From Borovskyia barvae (lineage: Eukaryota; Euglenozoa; Kinetoplastea; Trypanosomatida; Trypanosomatidae), in NCBI GenBank assembly GCA_030849085.1, contig JASAOM010001123.1, forward strand, positions 248,001 through 312,000: a stretch of DNA of 64,000 nucleotides. The letters are read 5' to 3'. A program made the translations under genes and the position numbers. Below, piece by piece: positions 53,236 to 63,963 of this stretch (positions are counted from its first letter, which is position 1; every line of letters starts with the position of its first letter). Under the pieces are notes generated by a model. That model made no database searches. It was not told the DNA's origin and saw only the letters and a program-made list of their open reading frames with translations.

Positions 53236-53267
<32 letters not shown>
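53231..53267. repeat. (TA)n tract
   Basis: About 37 bp of AT alternation, one of the longest in the window, flanked by TATGTATA and ACGTATG imperfect units. Confidence 0.85.
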
Positions 53268-53471
53268 CGTATGTTTACGTGTGTATATACATGCATATTT
53301 GAGGGAAGCTTCGTCGGCACATGAGGATTCTGTACTCGCTGGCTTTCTTCCCTCCCTTTTCGCCTGTCTTCCTTTCACATCTGCTCTCCTGCAGGGGCGG
53401 CGATAGGGCGTGATTCAGCGCAGGTTTGTGGATAGAATGTGAAAGGATAATGAGAAAGAATAAAGGTGTGT

Positions 53472-53490
53472 GGGGGGGGGGGGGGGGGGG
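53472..53490. repeat. Poly-G run (19 G)
   Basis: An uninterrupted run of 19 G. Together with flanking GTGTGTGG it is a candidate for four-stranded G structure and for assembly error. Confidence 0.85.
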
Positions 53491-53858
53491 AGATGACGGA
53501 GAGGGATCCTCTCCCCGTCCGCGTAGAAATGAGGTAGTCCTTCCCTGTTTTGTTTTTTGTCTTGGATGGATTGGTGAGCGATCCCTCACCTCCTCCGCCA
53601 CGGTCCCCCTCTTCCCCCTGGTTGGGTCCCTCTTGCGAGCCGCCCAAGGAGCTTCCGCTTCGTTCCCCGTTCGACTTCTCACTTGCTGCTCCCATCTTGG
53701 GAAGCTTGTTGATCTGTGCGTGTGCGTGTGTGATGCACAAAAGGAGACTATATATATATATATATATATATGTATATACCCACCTATTCCTCTCCCTTCT
53801 TTTTTTTGCCTTGGCTGCATCTCCATTATCCTCACTTTTTTTCTTCGGGTACCTCGGC

Positions 53859-53889
53859 CCTCCCTCCCCATCCCTGTTCTTCACCTTAG
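53859..53889 (+). promoter_or_regulatory. Predicted trans-splice acceptor for Z-alpha gene
   Basis: A CT-rich tract ends CACCTTAG with AG at 53888-53889, so the leader would be 3 nt (CTG) before ATG 53893. Confidence 0.6.
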
Positions 53890-53892
53890 CTG

Positions 53893-54483
53893 ATGAGGAG
53901 AGTAATCCTTCTGCTTACCGGGGCCGTGCGCCCTCTAACGCCAGTCAGCCTGCTTCAGACGATTCGCAATGATCCGGGTATGACGAGCACCTACTACGCC
54001 AACCGCTACTTTGGCAAAGACAAAGCGATGCAGCTTAATCATGTTCTCTGGAGCGTACTCAAACGGAACGGGAAGGTGGATCTCGACCGCGCTGACGGTA
54101 GCGATGCCGCACCGCGGTGGTACCCCCTGTTTTCAACACCCAGGCGGCATCGAGTGCGCCTGCACAACGCCGAAGAGGAGGATTTGGAGTTGTTGCATTC
54201 TAAATTGCCCGCTGCTCCACCTGTCGCGCCACCGGCTCCCGAGAAGCCGCCCTCCTCATCTTTTTCAGCCGATTTGAACGGGAAAGATGGGGTGGACACG
54301 CTGCAACTGGAGAGTTCGATCACGGCTTTGGTGCACGCAATGCCGGGGAAGGACATACACTATTACATTATGGAGTTGCCACTGCGTGTCCAGCGCAGCG
54401 CCCCGGCTGCATTCAAACGCCTGCGCGAGGCTGGGCTGCTCGAGCGAGAACTGTCGCATCAGGGGACGTACGTGTGGCGCTGA
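53893..54483 (+). CDS. Z-alpha domain RNA/DNA-binding protein, mitochondrial (RBP7910-like)
   Basis: A 196-residue protein with two winged-helix domains of the Z-DNA/Z-RNA-binding (Z-alpha) type. The first (about 18-80) shows the residues that contact left-handed nucleic acid in ADAR1 and ZBP1: Asn49 and Trp53 (in place of Tyr) in the recognition helix LNHVLWSVLKRNGKV, then Pro75 and Trp77 in APRWYPL. The second, more divergent one (about 137-196) has ITALVHAMPG, FKRLREAGLLERE and the terminal TYVWR. They are joined by a proline-rich linker (about 105-122). The first 20 residues are basic and hydrophobic without acids, fitting a mitochondrial presequence. This matches T. brucei RBP7910, a mitochondrial protein with two Z-alpha domains connected to RNA editing. 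The start follows an acceptor by 3 nt. Confidence 0.87.
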   Translation: MRRVILLLTGAVRPLTPVSLLQTIRNDPGMTSTYYANRYFGKDKAMQLNHVLWSVLKRNGKVDLDRADGSDAAPRWYPLFSTPRRHRVRLHNAEEEDLELLHSKLPAAPPVAPPAPEKPPSSSFSADLNGKDGVDTLQLESSITALVHAMPGKDIHYYIMELPLRVQRSAPAAFKRLREAGLLERELSHQGTYVWR

Positions 54484-55678
54484 CGAGGTGGCATGATAAC
54501 TATATATATATATATATCCCTTCTCCTTCCGTTCCTCCTCGCGCCCTATCCCGCATCATCTATAACGATGTATCGGTGGCCTCACGAGGTTGGTTTGAAT
54601 CTGCAGAAGAAGTCCTGGTGCCATCGCGCCACCGTAGGCACGCCCTGTGATAACCCACAAGGGGGGTGGAGGCTTACACTGAAAAAAAAAAGAGACACAG
54701 AACGACGCCGATGAGGAAGGGTTAGAGGTGTGTGGGTGAGCGAGGTGCGTCGTGTGCACCTCCCCCTTTCACCTGTGTGTGTGTCTTCGTACCAACGACA
54801 TACCTGCCATGGCGTGACCTTCGTTGAGTCAGTTATGTACGCAACCAGTGTCGACGCCAAACTTGGAAGATCTGCATGGTGGCGGAATCGAATGCTGTAA
54901 AAAGTGTTGTGTGAACACGAAAGAGAGAGGCGCCACCCCCCTCCCCTTCTCTGAGCAAAAGCAATCGAAAGGCAGGTGGGGGTTAAGCGATGAAGTGCAA
55001 TGCCGCCGCACCTGGTATCGTTGATGAAGGGGCGAAAACAGAAGGTGCATACACAGCGCGTGTAGCTGATGTCTCTCTTTCCCGCTCTCTGTACATGACT
55101 TCCTACTTCACCTCCAGCGAACACCACAACAATACGGTCATTATGGGCACAACGAAGTACAACACAATTCGATAAGCGGCGTGTTGTGGCAGGAGCAACC
55201 CAGGTGCTGCGATGCTGATGCTGAGCTTTTTCTCTCATTTACCTCTCCTACACACGCACGCCCGATATTATTTTTGGCTTGAATCCCGCTGTTGCTCTCT
55301 CCTTTTCTCTTGTCGGCTCACCTTCTCAACCCCCTTTTCCAGGTGTTTATCATCTCACATTATTGAGTTTCTCTTCCTCGCTTCACCTCGTGATACAGGG
55401 AAGGCTCTTCGGCTTTTGCGGTGGCGGAAAGCGCGCGTCTCGGCTCCTCTGCGCACCCCTCTAGTAGCGCTGCGGCTGGTAGGGCAGGTCAATATCAGCG
55501 CTGATAGGTCGAGTCGGCGGCTTGCCGGGGGGCGGACCGTGACATGCATTCGGCGCCCCTCCTCGTTTCCCGTATATCCCTATCTGCCCACATCAACAGT
55601 GACACACCCCTCCTCCTTCCTCCCGCCATCCAGACACATCAGCGGGGCGCTCGATTGCCCACAGGGAGGAAGGCCCAC
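54484..55678. other. Intergenic, Z-alpha protein to polytopic membrane protein
   Basis: About 1.2 kb without a gene. A short (TA)n tract at about 54500-54517 lies just after the stop. CT-rich DNA at about 55280-55345 and 55585-55625 leads to AGs at 55631-55672. Confidence 0.6.
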
Positions 55679-56905
55679 ATGGAGTACTACGATAGTGTGG
55701 CCCCTGACAAGCCGCTTATCACGAAGCTGCCCGCATCAACCTTCTTCTACGTGCAAACCGTCTTCCCTTTCTTCTTCTTTGCCCTCAGCCTGCTGCTCTA
55801 CCTGATCCTGTTGCTCCGCGCAAATCACTACGATGTAGCCTCCATTCACCATGGCCTGGCTGCAGTAATGATGCTATTGCTGATTTCGAGCTTTCTGCGT
55901 CGCGTGACGCCCTACCTATTTATTGAAAAAGGTCATCACCAGTATCATCGGGTGACAACCATCATTACCCGTCAGCTGCCCAACACGCGTCAGTCGTGGA
56001 TCGCCCTGCAGACCCTCGCCGTCGTGGCGGTTGTTGTGCCGCTTTGTCTTTATCTGTTCACTCACGCCATAGCCGATGGAGATCTGTATGCCTTTGCCTG
56101 GTTCGGTCACCCTGGAATTCCTGGCGGGCCCCTGTTCTTCCTCTTCGTGACCGTGCTACTCAGTGCTAGTGTAGCGGGCCTCCAATACGTCCTGGTGCAG
56201 TTGCCCTTGTACGGCCTGAACCGGCTCTATGTGCAAGCCCCTCAAGACCGCATGCGTTTGTGGATTCGGCGAAGTGCGTGGCTTCCCCCCACATGCCTGT
56301 TGCTGTTTCTCTTTTCCCTTCCCTGGTTGCTGCTCTGCGGAGGGGCACCGGCGGACTCCGACTCTGCTGCTCCCCCGTACGCGTGCGGCAGTGGTGCACA
56401 CTGGATTGGAAGTCTACTGGCTTGGCTCGCGCTGGCTGTATCGTTCGTTTGCCTTGACGCTGGAGTCGATGTGGTACGGCTGCTGGGCGGACAGCCTGTT
56501 TCGTACTACGCGCTCGAACCTCGTATGGATGGTCTGTTCTGCGAACTGCTGGTGTGGGTGCTGAAGGTGGCAGCCATTGTACCAGCAGCGCTACCGCCTG
56601 TAGCCGCTCATGTCATCGTCATCTGCGCATGCCTCCTCCTCCTCCTCGCTGCATGTCTTCTCCACACCGCCACGGCTGAGGTGCTGGAGGAACTCGTTCG
56701 CTACCCCATGGCGCTGGTGGCGTTGACGAGCATAACATCCTGCTTACTGCGCATTGGGGTGGTCCCTGAAATAGTGCAAGGACTCCTTACGTTGCTGATT
56801 TGGTTACTTGCTGTAGGCGGTGCGGCGGCACTCTATCATCGTCGGTTTGGCTGGACCATCATGGGTAGTGGCCGTGAGATAACAGCAGACCTCATAATTT
56901 TGTAG
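55679..56905 (+). CDS. Polytopic membrane protein, unrecognised
   Basis: I do not recognise this 408-residue protein. It has about nine or ten hydrophobic helices, at about 22-46, 56-73, 107-131, 145-170, 201-222, 243-266, 288-308, 312-330 and two between 350 and 395. The first loop carries a basic-aromatic stretch (FLRRVTPYLFIEKGHHQYHR). A cluster of leucine-rich helices in the C-terminal half suggests a transporter or a channel-like or multi-pass enzyme. No transporter signature, CAAX or DHHC motif is visible. The tail ends in RREITADLIIL-like polar then hydrophobic residues. ATG 55679 is chosen because codons upstream in frame are a leader-like S/H/P-rich stretch ending in several candidate acceptor AGs. 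Third-position GC and lack of stops make the gene secure. Confidence 0.82.
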   Translation: MEYYDSVAPDKPLITKLPASTFFYVQTVFPFFFFALSLLLYLILLLRANHYDVASIHHGLAAVMMLLLISSFLRRVTPYLFIEKGHHQYHRVTTIITRQLPNTRQSWIALQTLAVVAVVVPLCLYLFTHAIADGDLYAFAWFGHPGIPGGPLFFLFVTVLLSASVAGLQYVLVQLPLYGLNRLYVQAPQDRMRLWIRRSAWLPPTCLLLFLFSLPWLLLCGGAPADSDSAAPPYACGSGAHWIGSLLAWLALAVSFVCLDAGVDVVRLLGGQPVSYYALEPRMDGLFCELLVWVLKVAAIVPAALPPVAAHVIVICACLLLLLAACLLHTATAEVLEELVRYPMALVALTSITSCLLRIGVVPEIVQGLLTLLIWLLAVGGAAALYHRRFGWTIMGSGREITADLIIL

Positions 56906-59208
56906 TCGTCAGCGATGTAGATGTGCATCGCCAAGATCATGCGGGCAGAGGGACTCCTCTGCTTTCTGGCACTCTTTTTTTTTCATACACCTCTTCGAAG
57001 TTGTGTGTGTTTTCTTTTTCTCTTTCCTCTCCCTGTGGCCTTCTCATTCACCAGCGAACGACAAGACTCTGCTGGGGAGTGCATGATCGCGGAAAACAAC
57101 AAGACAAACGCGACACGCGAGAAGATGAAATGGATGGATGCCGGGTGGATCCTCGCTTCCCGTACACAACTCGTACGTTAGCGGATGCGCTATGTATTTA
57201 TTTACGCGGGTGTTGTATAGCGGAACCTCTCAATATTCTTTATCCGCTCATCTTTCTGCAATGCTCATAGAAGGAGCCGAAGGTGTCTGAACGCTCTACC
57301 GAGTTCGTTGTCTAAAGCGAAGAAAATGGTAAGAGTATCACTTTATATGCCTGTTGCGCTCCATCTCATCATATACCTCTGACGTGACTCTTCTCTTGCT
57401 CTCTCTCATCTTGAATTTTGAACCTCATATCCATATGCATGTATCTGTTCTGTTTTCTCCGTTTGCGTGTGTGTGTATGATTGCTGCACTCTATCATAGT
57501 GTGCTCCACCGCATCCTCCCTTATTCGCGAGCTTCCAGGTGCAGACAGGAAAGGAAGGCGGAGCGTCACAGCGCGCTTCCCCGGCAGGGTCACATATCGC
57601 GTGCCCGTGCGTGTATACAGCTGTTTTCAGTGTAAAGAGTCTATAACGACCACTGATCTCCTCCACTTCACCCAACCTTCCCGCTTCAAGGGTATCTTTT
57701 GTTTTCCAGGCCAGCGCTGGGCAGATCGGCTTGTGCTCGGCCCGGAGGTGACCTCTCCGTCGCTCTTCCCCTTCACATCTTTTCCAAGGCACTTCTTGGT
57801 GGGTGGCCGCCCACCCTTTCTTTTTTTTTCTCGCGCTCTTTATCTTCTTGAGCCTCACATGCAGTCTGAGGTTTGTGAAGCCCATCATCGGTTGCTCACT
57901 TAACGAAACGAAAGATACACACACACAGATACACACACCTTCTCACGCAGCTCGACTCGACTGTTATACACACAAGTCAAGACAGTTCTCCACATCTAAT
58001 TTTTCTTCCCTCTTTTTTTTGCTCATTTTTCTTGTCTTGTGACAGGAAAAAGGTAATGGTTAAGGGGGGAGGGGCGATTGTTTTTGGGTGGTCAGTTCTT
58101 GTCTCGCACTGAAGAGAGCTCACAAGAAACGCACAAGACGACTGCATAACCCCCTTACACTTCCTTTTCCTCTTAAACACCCTACTCCTCTTTTTTTCAT
58201 CCCTCTTCGGTTGCACTACCCCCCCTCCTTTCTCTTTCTCTCGCAACGTCTCGCTTTTTGAGTAGCTGGCTTGCAGTTTCTTCTTCTTCGTGTTCCTTTG
58301 TCGGCTTCCTTACGTTTTTTGTGTGTGTGGGGAGGGGTTCAGCTCATCTTTGAGGCGAGGAACTCGTGGTGGTGGGCTTACCGCATCCAGTGTTGCGTCC
58401 GCTTCTACAAGGAAGGTCTCTGGTGACCGTGGGTCTTCACGTCTTTCCTGTGTGTGTTTCGTCCTGTCCTATTCTCCTTATCTCCTTACAAGGCAAGACA
58501 AAGCACGGCAGAAGTGTGAAGAGCATTTTTAAACCGCAAAGTGAAAAAAGACAAAGAGGGAACAGCTGCGCTTGCCAGTCTTGGTCGTTCTTCGTCATTA
58601 CTCCTTCGCCGCAACTCTACATCGATTTTTATAGGGGTTTTCAGCCTCCTTGACACCGGTACTTAACCATCCTTTCCTTTTCTTATATTTGCCTTCCCCC
58701 CCCCCCGTCCCCCTCTCCTCTCTCTTTTCTATCCGTCTGCCTTCGTGGCTCTGCTTCGCCGCTTAGAGCCACGAGGGGGACAGGAGAGACATATTTCCAA
58801 AAAAAAGGTCCGCGTGTCTCGCACACTCGACCGTTTGGTTGGAGGCCACACCACAAAAATAGTGGAAGCAATAGCAAAGTGAGCAAAAAAGTGAAATACT
58901 CTCAAACGCGCCTCCCCCCCCCTTCTCACCGCGTGGCTGTGCTAATACAAACGAGTATACCAAAGAGGTACTAGCAGAGAGAGAGAGAGAGAGAGAGTAG
59001 CCCGATATTCCAACTTCTTTCTTCCGACAGTGAGAGCGCCCCCTGCCCCCTACAGACGTGGAACGGTGAGCAGAAGTCTTCCTTTCCTGTCGAGTTTTCC
59101 CGTCTTTAGCAGCTTTTCTCTCTCTCCTTGTTCTTCGAAAAAAGGAAACACTGCAAAAGAATTTCTCTAGCTGGGTGAGGTGGAGGAGAAGGAGGGAGAG
59201 AATATACC
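56906..59208. other. Intergenic, membrane protein to second carrier
   Basis: About 2.3 kb without a credible gene. Frames of about 75-187 codons on either strand lack domains. It holds a C-rich run near 58698-58708, a GA array at about 58976-58997, and a CT tract at 59115-59130 with AGs from about 59147. Confidence 0.6.
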
Positions 59209-60297
59209 ATGCACGCGTCCCTTCGCGATGACGGAGATGGCAGTCCGTACCCCTCGCCGAAGGAACTGCTCCTGGAAATGAGTACCGTTCCGCGACTCCA
59301 CAACACATTGGAGCTGCCACCACCACCGATCACCTCCGCCGTGACGCGCTCTTGGTCTGACGTCGATCCACTGAAGCTGATGATGACGTTTGGTGCCACA
59401 TCCTTCACGTATAGTTTCCTAGGCCAACCCATGTTTCTCGTCATCGCCCGACAACAGTGCTGTACGACCCGCGTGTCGGCGACGAAGGTCTTGGGTGACG
59501 TACTGCACTCTCATGGTCTCCGTGGGCTCTACCGTGGCGCTGGGGCGGCCATCAGCGGTACGGTGCTCAGTGAACTTGTTTATTACTTTCTGGTGGAATA
59601 CTGGAAGGAAAAGCTCCCTTTACAGGAACGAGAGTGGCGAAGTTTCGGGGCAGGCCTGGTGGCCGACCTCGGATCGACCCCGGTATTCAATCCTTTCGCG
59701 GTGATATCGCAGGTTCAAATGGTCGGCGGCAGCTCCTACTCTAGCGAGCATAATTATATGTCTGCTTGGCGTACCACGGTGACCCTGGTGCGTGAACAGG
59801 GCATGCGGTGCCTCTTCCGTGGTACACTGCTGACTTTGGTCGTGGCCCCGCTTACGGGGGCGTGGTGGTTTGTGTACGAATCGTTCAAGCGGTTAGTCTA
59901 TGGGGCGGCACCGGCGTTGGGTGCATGGCTTTCCGCGTTTATCCCGTCCTCCCTACAGCGTCGCTTGCCCCACTACTGCACCTCCACCACAGACAATGCA
60001 TTGGTGAACGCCGGGGTAGGCGCGGCCGCCAGCATGGTAATAGGTGTGATGATGAACCCCATCTATGTACTACGGTTGCGGCTCCAAGTAGGGAAGCGTG
60101 TGGACGGGGTTCGCTTCCCGTTGTTCCACATTATGAAGGACGTCCTCAGGAAGGAGGGAGCTCGCGCACTATGGAAAGGCCTTGGCGGGAACCTTTTTGT
60201 GGGGATTATCGGCGGGTGTGCCTTCGGCTTCACCTACGAGGGTGCTAAACAGTTCTCGGACATCACCCAGACGAGCGGCGGTGGGGCGGCCGCCTAG
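59209..60297 (+). CDS. Divergent mitochondrial carrier family protein
   Basis: A 362-residue SLC25-fold protein with an N-terminal polar extension of about 55 residues. Three repeats are visible by their second-half motifs: HGLRGLYRGAGAA (about 102-114), QGMRCLFRGTLL (about 197-208) and EGARALWKGLGGNL (about 316-329). The signature P-x-D/E-x-x-K/R motif is degenerate in all three: QPMFLVIARQ (P74), NPFAVISQVQ (P162) and NPIYVLRLRLQ (P284), which lack the acidic residue. So the salt-bridge network of ordinary carriers is changed. This resembles outlier members such as SLC25A44/46-like proteins, and it may not transport by the usual mechanism. Location in a mitochondrial membrane is likely. The ATG at 59209 follows AG-rich sequence; no other in-frame ATG precedes it after the CT tract. 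Confidence 0.87.
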   Translation: MHASLRDDGDGSPYPSPKELLLEMSTVPRLHNTLELPPPPITSAVTRSWSDVDPLKLMMTFGATSFTYSFLGQPMFLVIARQQCCTTRVSATKVLGDVLHSHGLRGLYRGAGAAISGTVLSELVYYFLVEYWKEKLPLQEREWRSFGAGLVADLGSTPVFNPFAVISQVQMVGGSSYSSEHNYMSAWRTTVTLVREQGMRCLFRGTLLTLVVAPLTGAWWFVYESFKRLVYGAAPALGAWLSAFIPSSLQRRLPHYCTSTTDNALVNAGVGAAASMVIGVMMNPIYVLRLRLQVGKRVDGVRFPLFHIMKDVLRKEGARALWKGLGGNLFVGIIGGCAFGFTYEGAKQFSDITQTSGGGAAA

Positions 60298-63200
60298 ACG
60301 GTGCTGCCCGTTTCTGCTGGAGCTGGATGACCCTCGGGGGAGGGAGAGGGGGTGGGGGGCTTCAGCGGTTGTGAAGGGCGATAGGGACGGCCCTACCTCC
60401 GTGCCTTTTTCTTTTCTCTCTCCCTTCCTCACCTTTGCTCTTGCTCGGGGCATAAATGGACGAGCAAAGAGGTGCAGAGAGGGCGGGGTGCGAGCGCGGA
60501 AGGGGTAGAAAAAACACACGATGGCGGCTTGCCGTTGTGCAAAACGCACCTCCATACAAAATCGCTCCTTCAGCTTCGTTCAAATGAAAAAGGTTGAAGA
60601 AGGTCGAAGGGTTCCTACACTTGTGAGTGTCTGCTCGGTGTTTGTGTGTGTGTGGGTGGGTGGGGGCGGAGTAGACAGCATTTTCGGCGGTAGCGGTGAG
60701 GATGAAGGAAAGGAGGGGGAGGGGGGAAAGTCGGCTGAAGATCTGCAGACATTTCTTCCTCCCGGAACGGCTTTACCGAAGGTAGGCACGCTCAGACCTG
60801 CCGCGGAAACGTCAGCTACTGCACTGGGCTTATATATATTCTCATGCGTGTTTGTATATATATATATATATATATACATCAAGCTTATGTTTTCTATGCA
60901 TCTCTGACAGCCGGCGGCCAATCGGCTAATACGATGTGCAGGTCGCCACACTTCTCTCTCCTTATCCTACACGCCTGTAAGGATGAGTTTGAGAGGCGCA
61001 GGGCGACGCTGCTTTTGCCGCCGAAGGCCCTTTCTTCCCAGCCCTCACCCCTCCTTGTTTCCCCTTTCTTCTTGGGGGATCTCTCTCACTCTACGTCTTC
61101 ATACGGCCTTTCCGTACCCAAATGTACAGCGTACACAGAGAGAGAGAGAGAGGGAGGGAAAGATACATCTCCTCTCCTTCTCTGTTCTGAAGCTCGAACA
61201 TTTAAACGGTACGTGCCACCCTTTTTCGTTGCTGTTCTTGGTCTTTGTTCCGAGTCTGCTTGTATGAGAGGCCGATGTCTTTCTCCCTTAAGTGGGCCTA
61301 AAACAAAACACAAAAAGAAACTTTTCGTCCTTCCCCCTCCCCCTCTGAAAAAAAAAATACGAAAGGATGTGCGATGTGCTGTATAGGTGGAAGAGAGAAG
61401 GTGCTACGGAAGGTGCACCAAAGCACCTCTGTATAGCGTTGCGACACTTTTGTTTTGGAGGGGGGGAGAGTTGCAGCATCCCAACAAAAAAAAAGCGAAT
61501 CGAAGAGCGGGAGCGGGGGCGATCTTGCTGTTTCGAGCGTGTGTATGCTTGTTTCTGAAAAATGTGAATGGCGAGCGGCGCACCTACGCCATGAAGCTTC
61601 CATTCGTGGTATACTCTACTGCCCACGGAATGGCGCCCGCTCGATGTTACCGAAGAGAAGAACAAAAACATTTCTGGTGGCAATGCACAGAGCGTACTCT
61701 CTCCTCTCACTTCTTCTCTCACTCTATTTTTGAATGTTTCGGCGGTCTTTTTGTGGACGGGTTGGATCTTCTCTCGTAGGAGTGCCTGAATATCCACCAA
61801 AAAAAAGTTCTGGGAGTTCTTCTTCAAAAGGAAAGGGTTCACGAAGAGCTACGAAGTGTACTTTTATGCTTGAATATATATATACATATATATCATAAAT
61901 AAATTAAAGCTTCGAAGAGGCGCGAACACGTGGTTACATTCCTCGTCGCACGACTCTCCCCCCACCACACCCCCTTCCCAGGCACTGTCGACTCCGCTGG
62001 GAGACGAACACATATACATATATATATATATGTATACATAATAGCGACACGACAAAGAAAGAAGAAAGCGAGAACATACACCAGCAAGCATACACGCAAA
62101 ACGAAAAAAAGAAGAGGAACAGGGATAATCACCATTGTTTTTCATATTTTTTTCGAACTCTTTCTGTGCACTGGTGAGCTCAACGCCCCCTCCTCTCCAC
62201 CATTTCGTACACTTTGACATCATTTGCGTCCCTCTCACACGCAAGACACCCGCATCGACCCGTACGAAAAAAAAAAGAGTGGCACATAGAAGCGAAAAAG
62301 AGGAAAAATAATTCAGAGGTGTCTCGCACTCATCGTCCCTCATCGTACGCCCCTTTCCTTCCCCCGATTTTTATTCACCCGACAGCTAAAGCAACGAAAG
62401 GCAGCATACAGCAACCGAAAGGCAGAAGTTTTCCCAGACTACAGAAGCGCCGAAGGACACACGGGCCCTTTTTTCTTTTCCCTTTCACATTGATCCTCTT
62501 CTTCTGTCTCCTTCGGCAGTGCACGCGCGCTGTTTGTTCGGTCTTTTTCGGGTTTGCGTAGGCGTTTTTCGCTATTTATTTCCGCGCGCGTGTGTGAGTG
62601 TGTATATGGAGAAGGGGCGGTGTGGAGACTGCAAACGAGGCTTCTTTTCTCGCCTATTTTTTTTGCATCTTCTCTTCCCGCCTTCACACGCACACACATA
62701 TACATAGAAAGTTTTTTGTCGGCCGAAAGGTTACACCAATATAGGCCCACAACACCACAGGAACTTGGGACCCTCGTCTCGCCATTAACCTTCCCCTCGA
62801 CGTACCCTCTTCAAGTGGCCGTCCCTTCACGGTCTACCGTATTCTGTGCATCGTCATAGAGGAAAGCGCGGACAAAAAAGCCCAAATAGAGAGAGAGAGG
62901 ACTGAAAGAACGCAACTCCATCGAAAAGGGGAGAAATAGAAAAGAAAGCGAGGAGGGATAGTCGCTGGTACGCACGAGGCAGAGCTCAAGATCGCCGCTT
63001 CTTTTTTTAATCTCCTGCTCTTACCTAGTGCACACGGCAACGCCTTTTCATCGTGGGATTTGTTCATTTTCCTCTTTTCTTTGACTCCGTGACACGTGTT
63101 CGCTTTTATTCTCATTTAGGGATTCGGTGATTGAAAAGTGTTGTGGCAGCAGTCTTTTGCTAACGCACTCGTGCTCTTCTTCCCCCCTCTCTCTCATTCA

Positions 63201-63963
63201 GTGTGCTTTTGGAAGCCTGAGGAGGAGAAGGATAGACCAGCGGTATCCCCATAGACTTCATACATATACACGCACACTGCCTTCTCATCTGCGTTTCTGT
63301 CCTTTACTATCTCACTCCTTTCTTCTCAAGTGAATCTTGGACTCTTCCTTTTCCTTCGGCTATCTATCGTGGTCTGCTCCGCCGGTCTACCCACCTCTTA
63401 CTCAAATTTGCATCGCGTAGCTGTGTGGTTCCACACGGACTCTCGCACAGCCAAGTAAAAGGATCCACGTTCGACGTCGCAAAACCGGTAGGTGTGTGCT
63501 TGCGTGAGTCTGTCTGTGATTCAGGTAAGGTGCGTCCAAGCCTTCTTTTTTTTCTTACATTTTTCCCCTTTCCCTCCCTCGGAACCCCCAAACTTTATTT
63601 TTTTCCCCCACCCCTACCCACCCACCCCCTTCCCTGTCCGTTGCGTAAAGCTCACGGCATCGCGCCATTTTCTATACCCTTCTCAGGACGTTGCCCTTTG
63701 TTCTGTGCTCCTTTTCACGCGCGCGCTTTCGCTTGGTCACGCCTCCTCTTCTCCCTTCCTTCACTTCCCCCCAGCCCCGACCCTCAAGAAAGCCCTGAAG
63801 AAAAAGAAGGCAATTCTCGTCGCAGTGGCACACGTTTTGGTTTTCTGCGTTTTTGCTTTGTCATTTGGTAGTAATCCTCCTTGCTCCCCCCCCTCTCCCC
63901 CGGATCTCCCGACCTCCCTTTTCCTCTCGTTTCTCCCTTTTCCCCATCGACAACAACGACATC
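60298..63963. other. Gene-free region, carrier to right edge
   Basis: About 3.7 kb without a credible gene. Features seen are (TA)n tracts at about 60855-60876, 61874-61892 and 62013-62034, a GA array near 61134-61154, and CT-rich DNA from about 63540 to 63950 that ends in an acceptor-like layout. A 130-codon frame at 61387-61779 shows no domain. Confidence 0.55.

Larger units (their letters stand above)
51116..53858. other. Intergenic, SAS6-like to Z-alpha protein
   Basis: About 2.7 kb without a gene. (TA)n tracts lie at about 51349-51368, 53231-53267 and 53748-53771, and a 19-G run at 53472-53490. Frames in this gap are repeats of translated CT, TA or CA sequence. Confidence 0.6.

Noticed and set aside
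61387-61779. 130-codon frame near the right end
   Set aside because: No domain and no acceptor layout before its first ATG; frame includes poly-A coded lysines.
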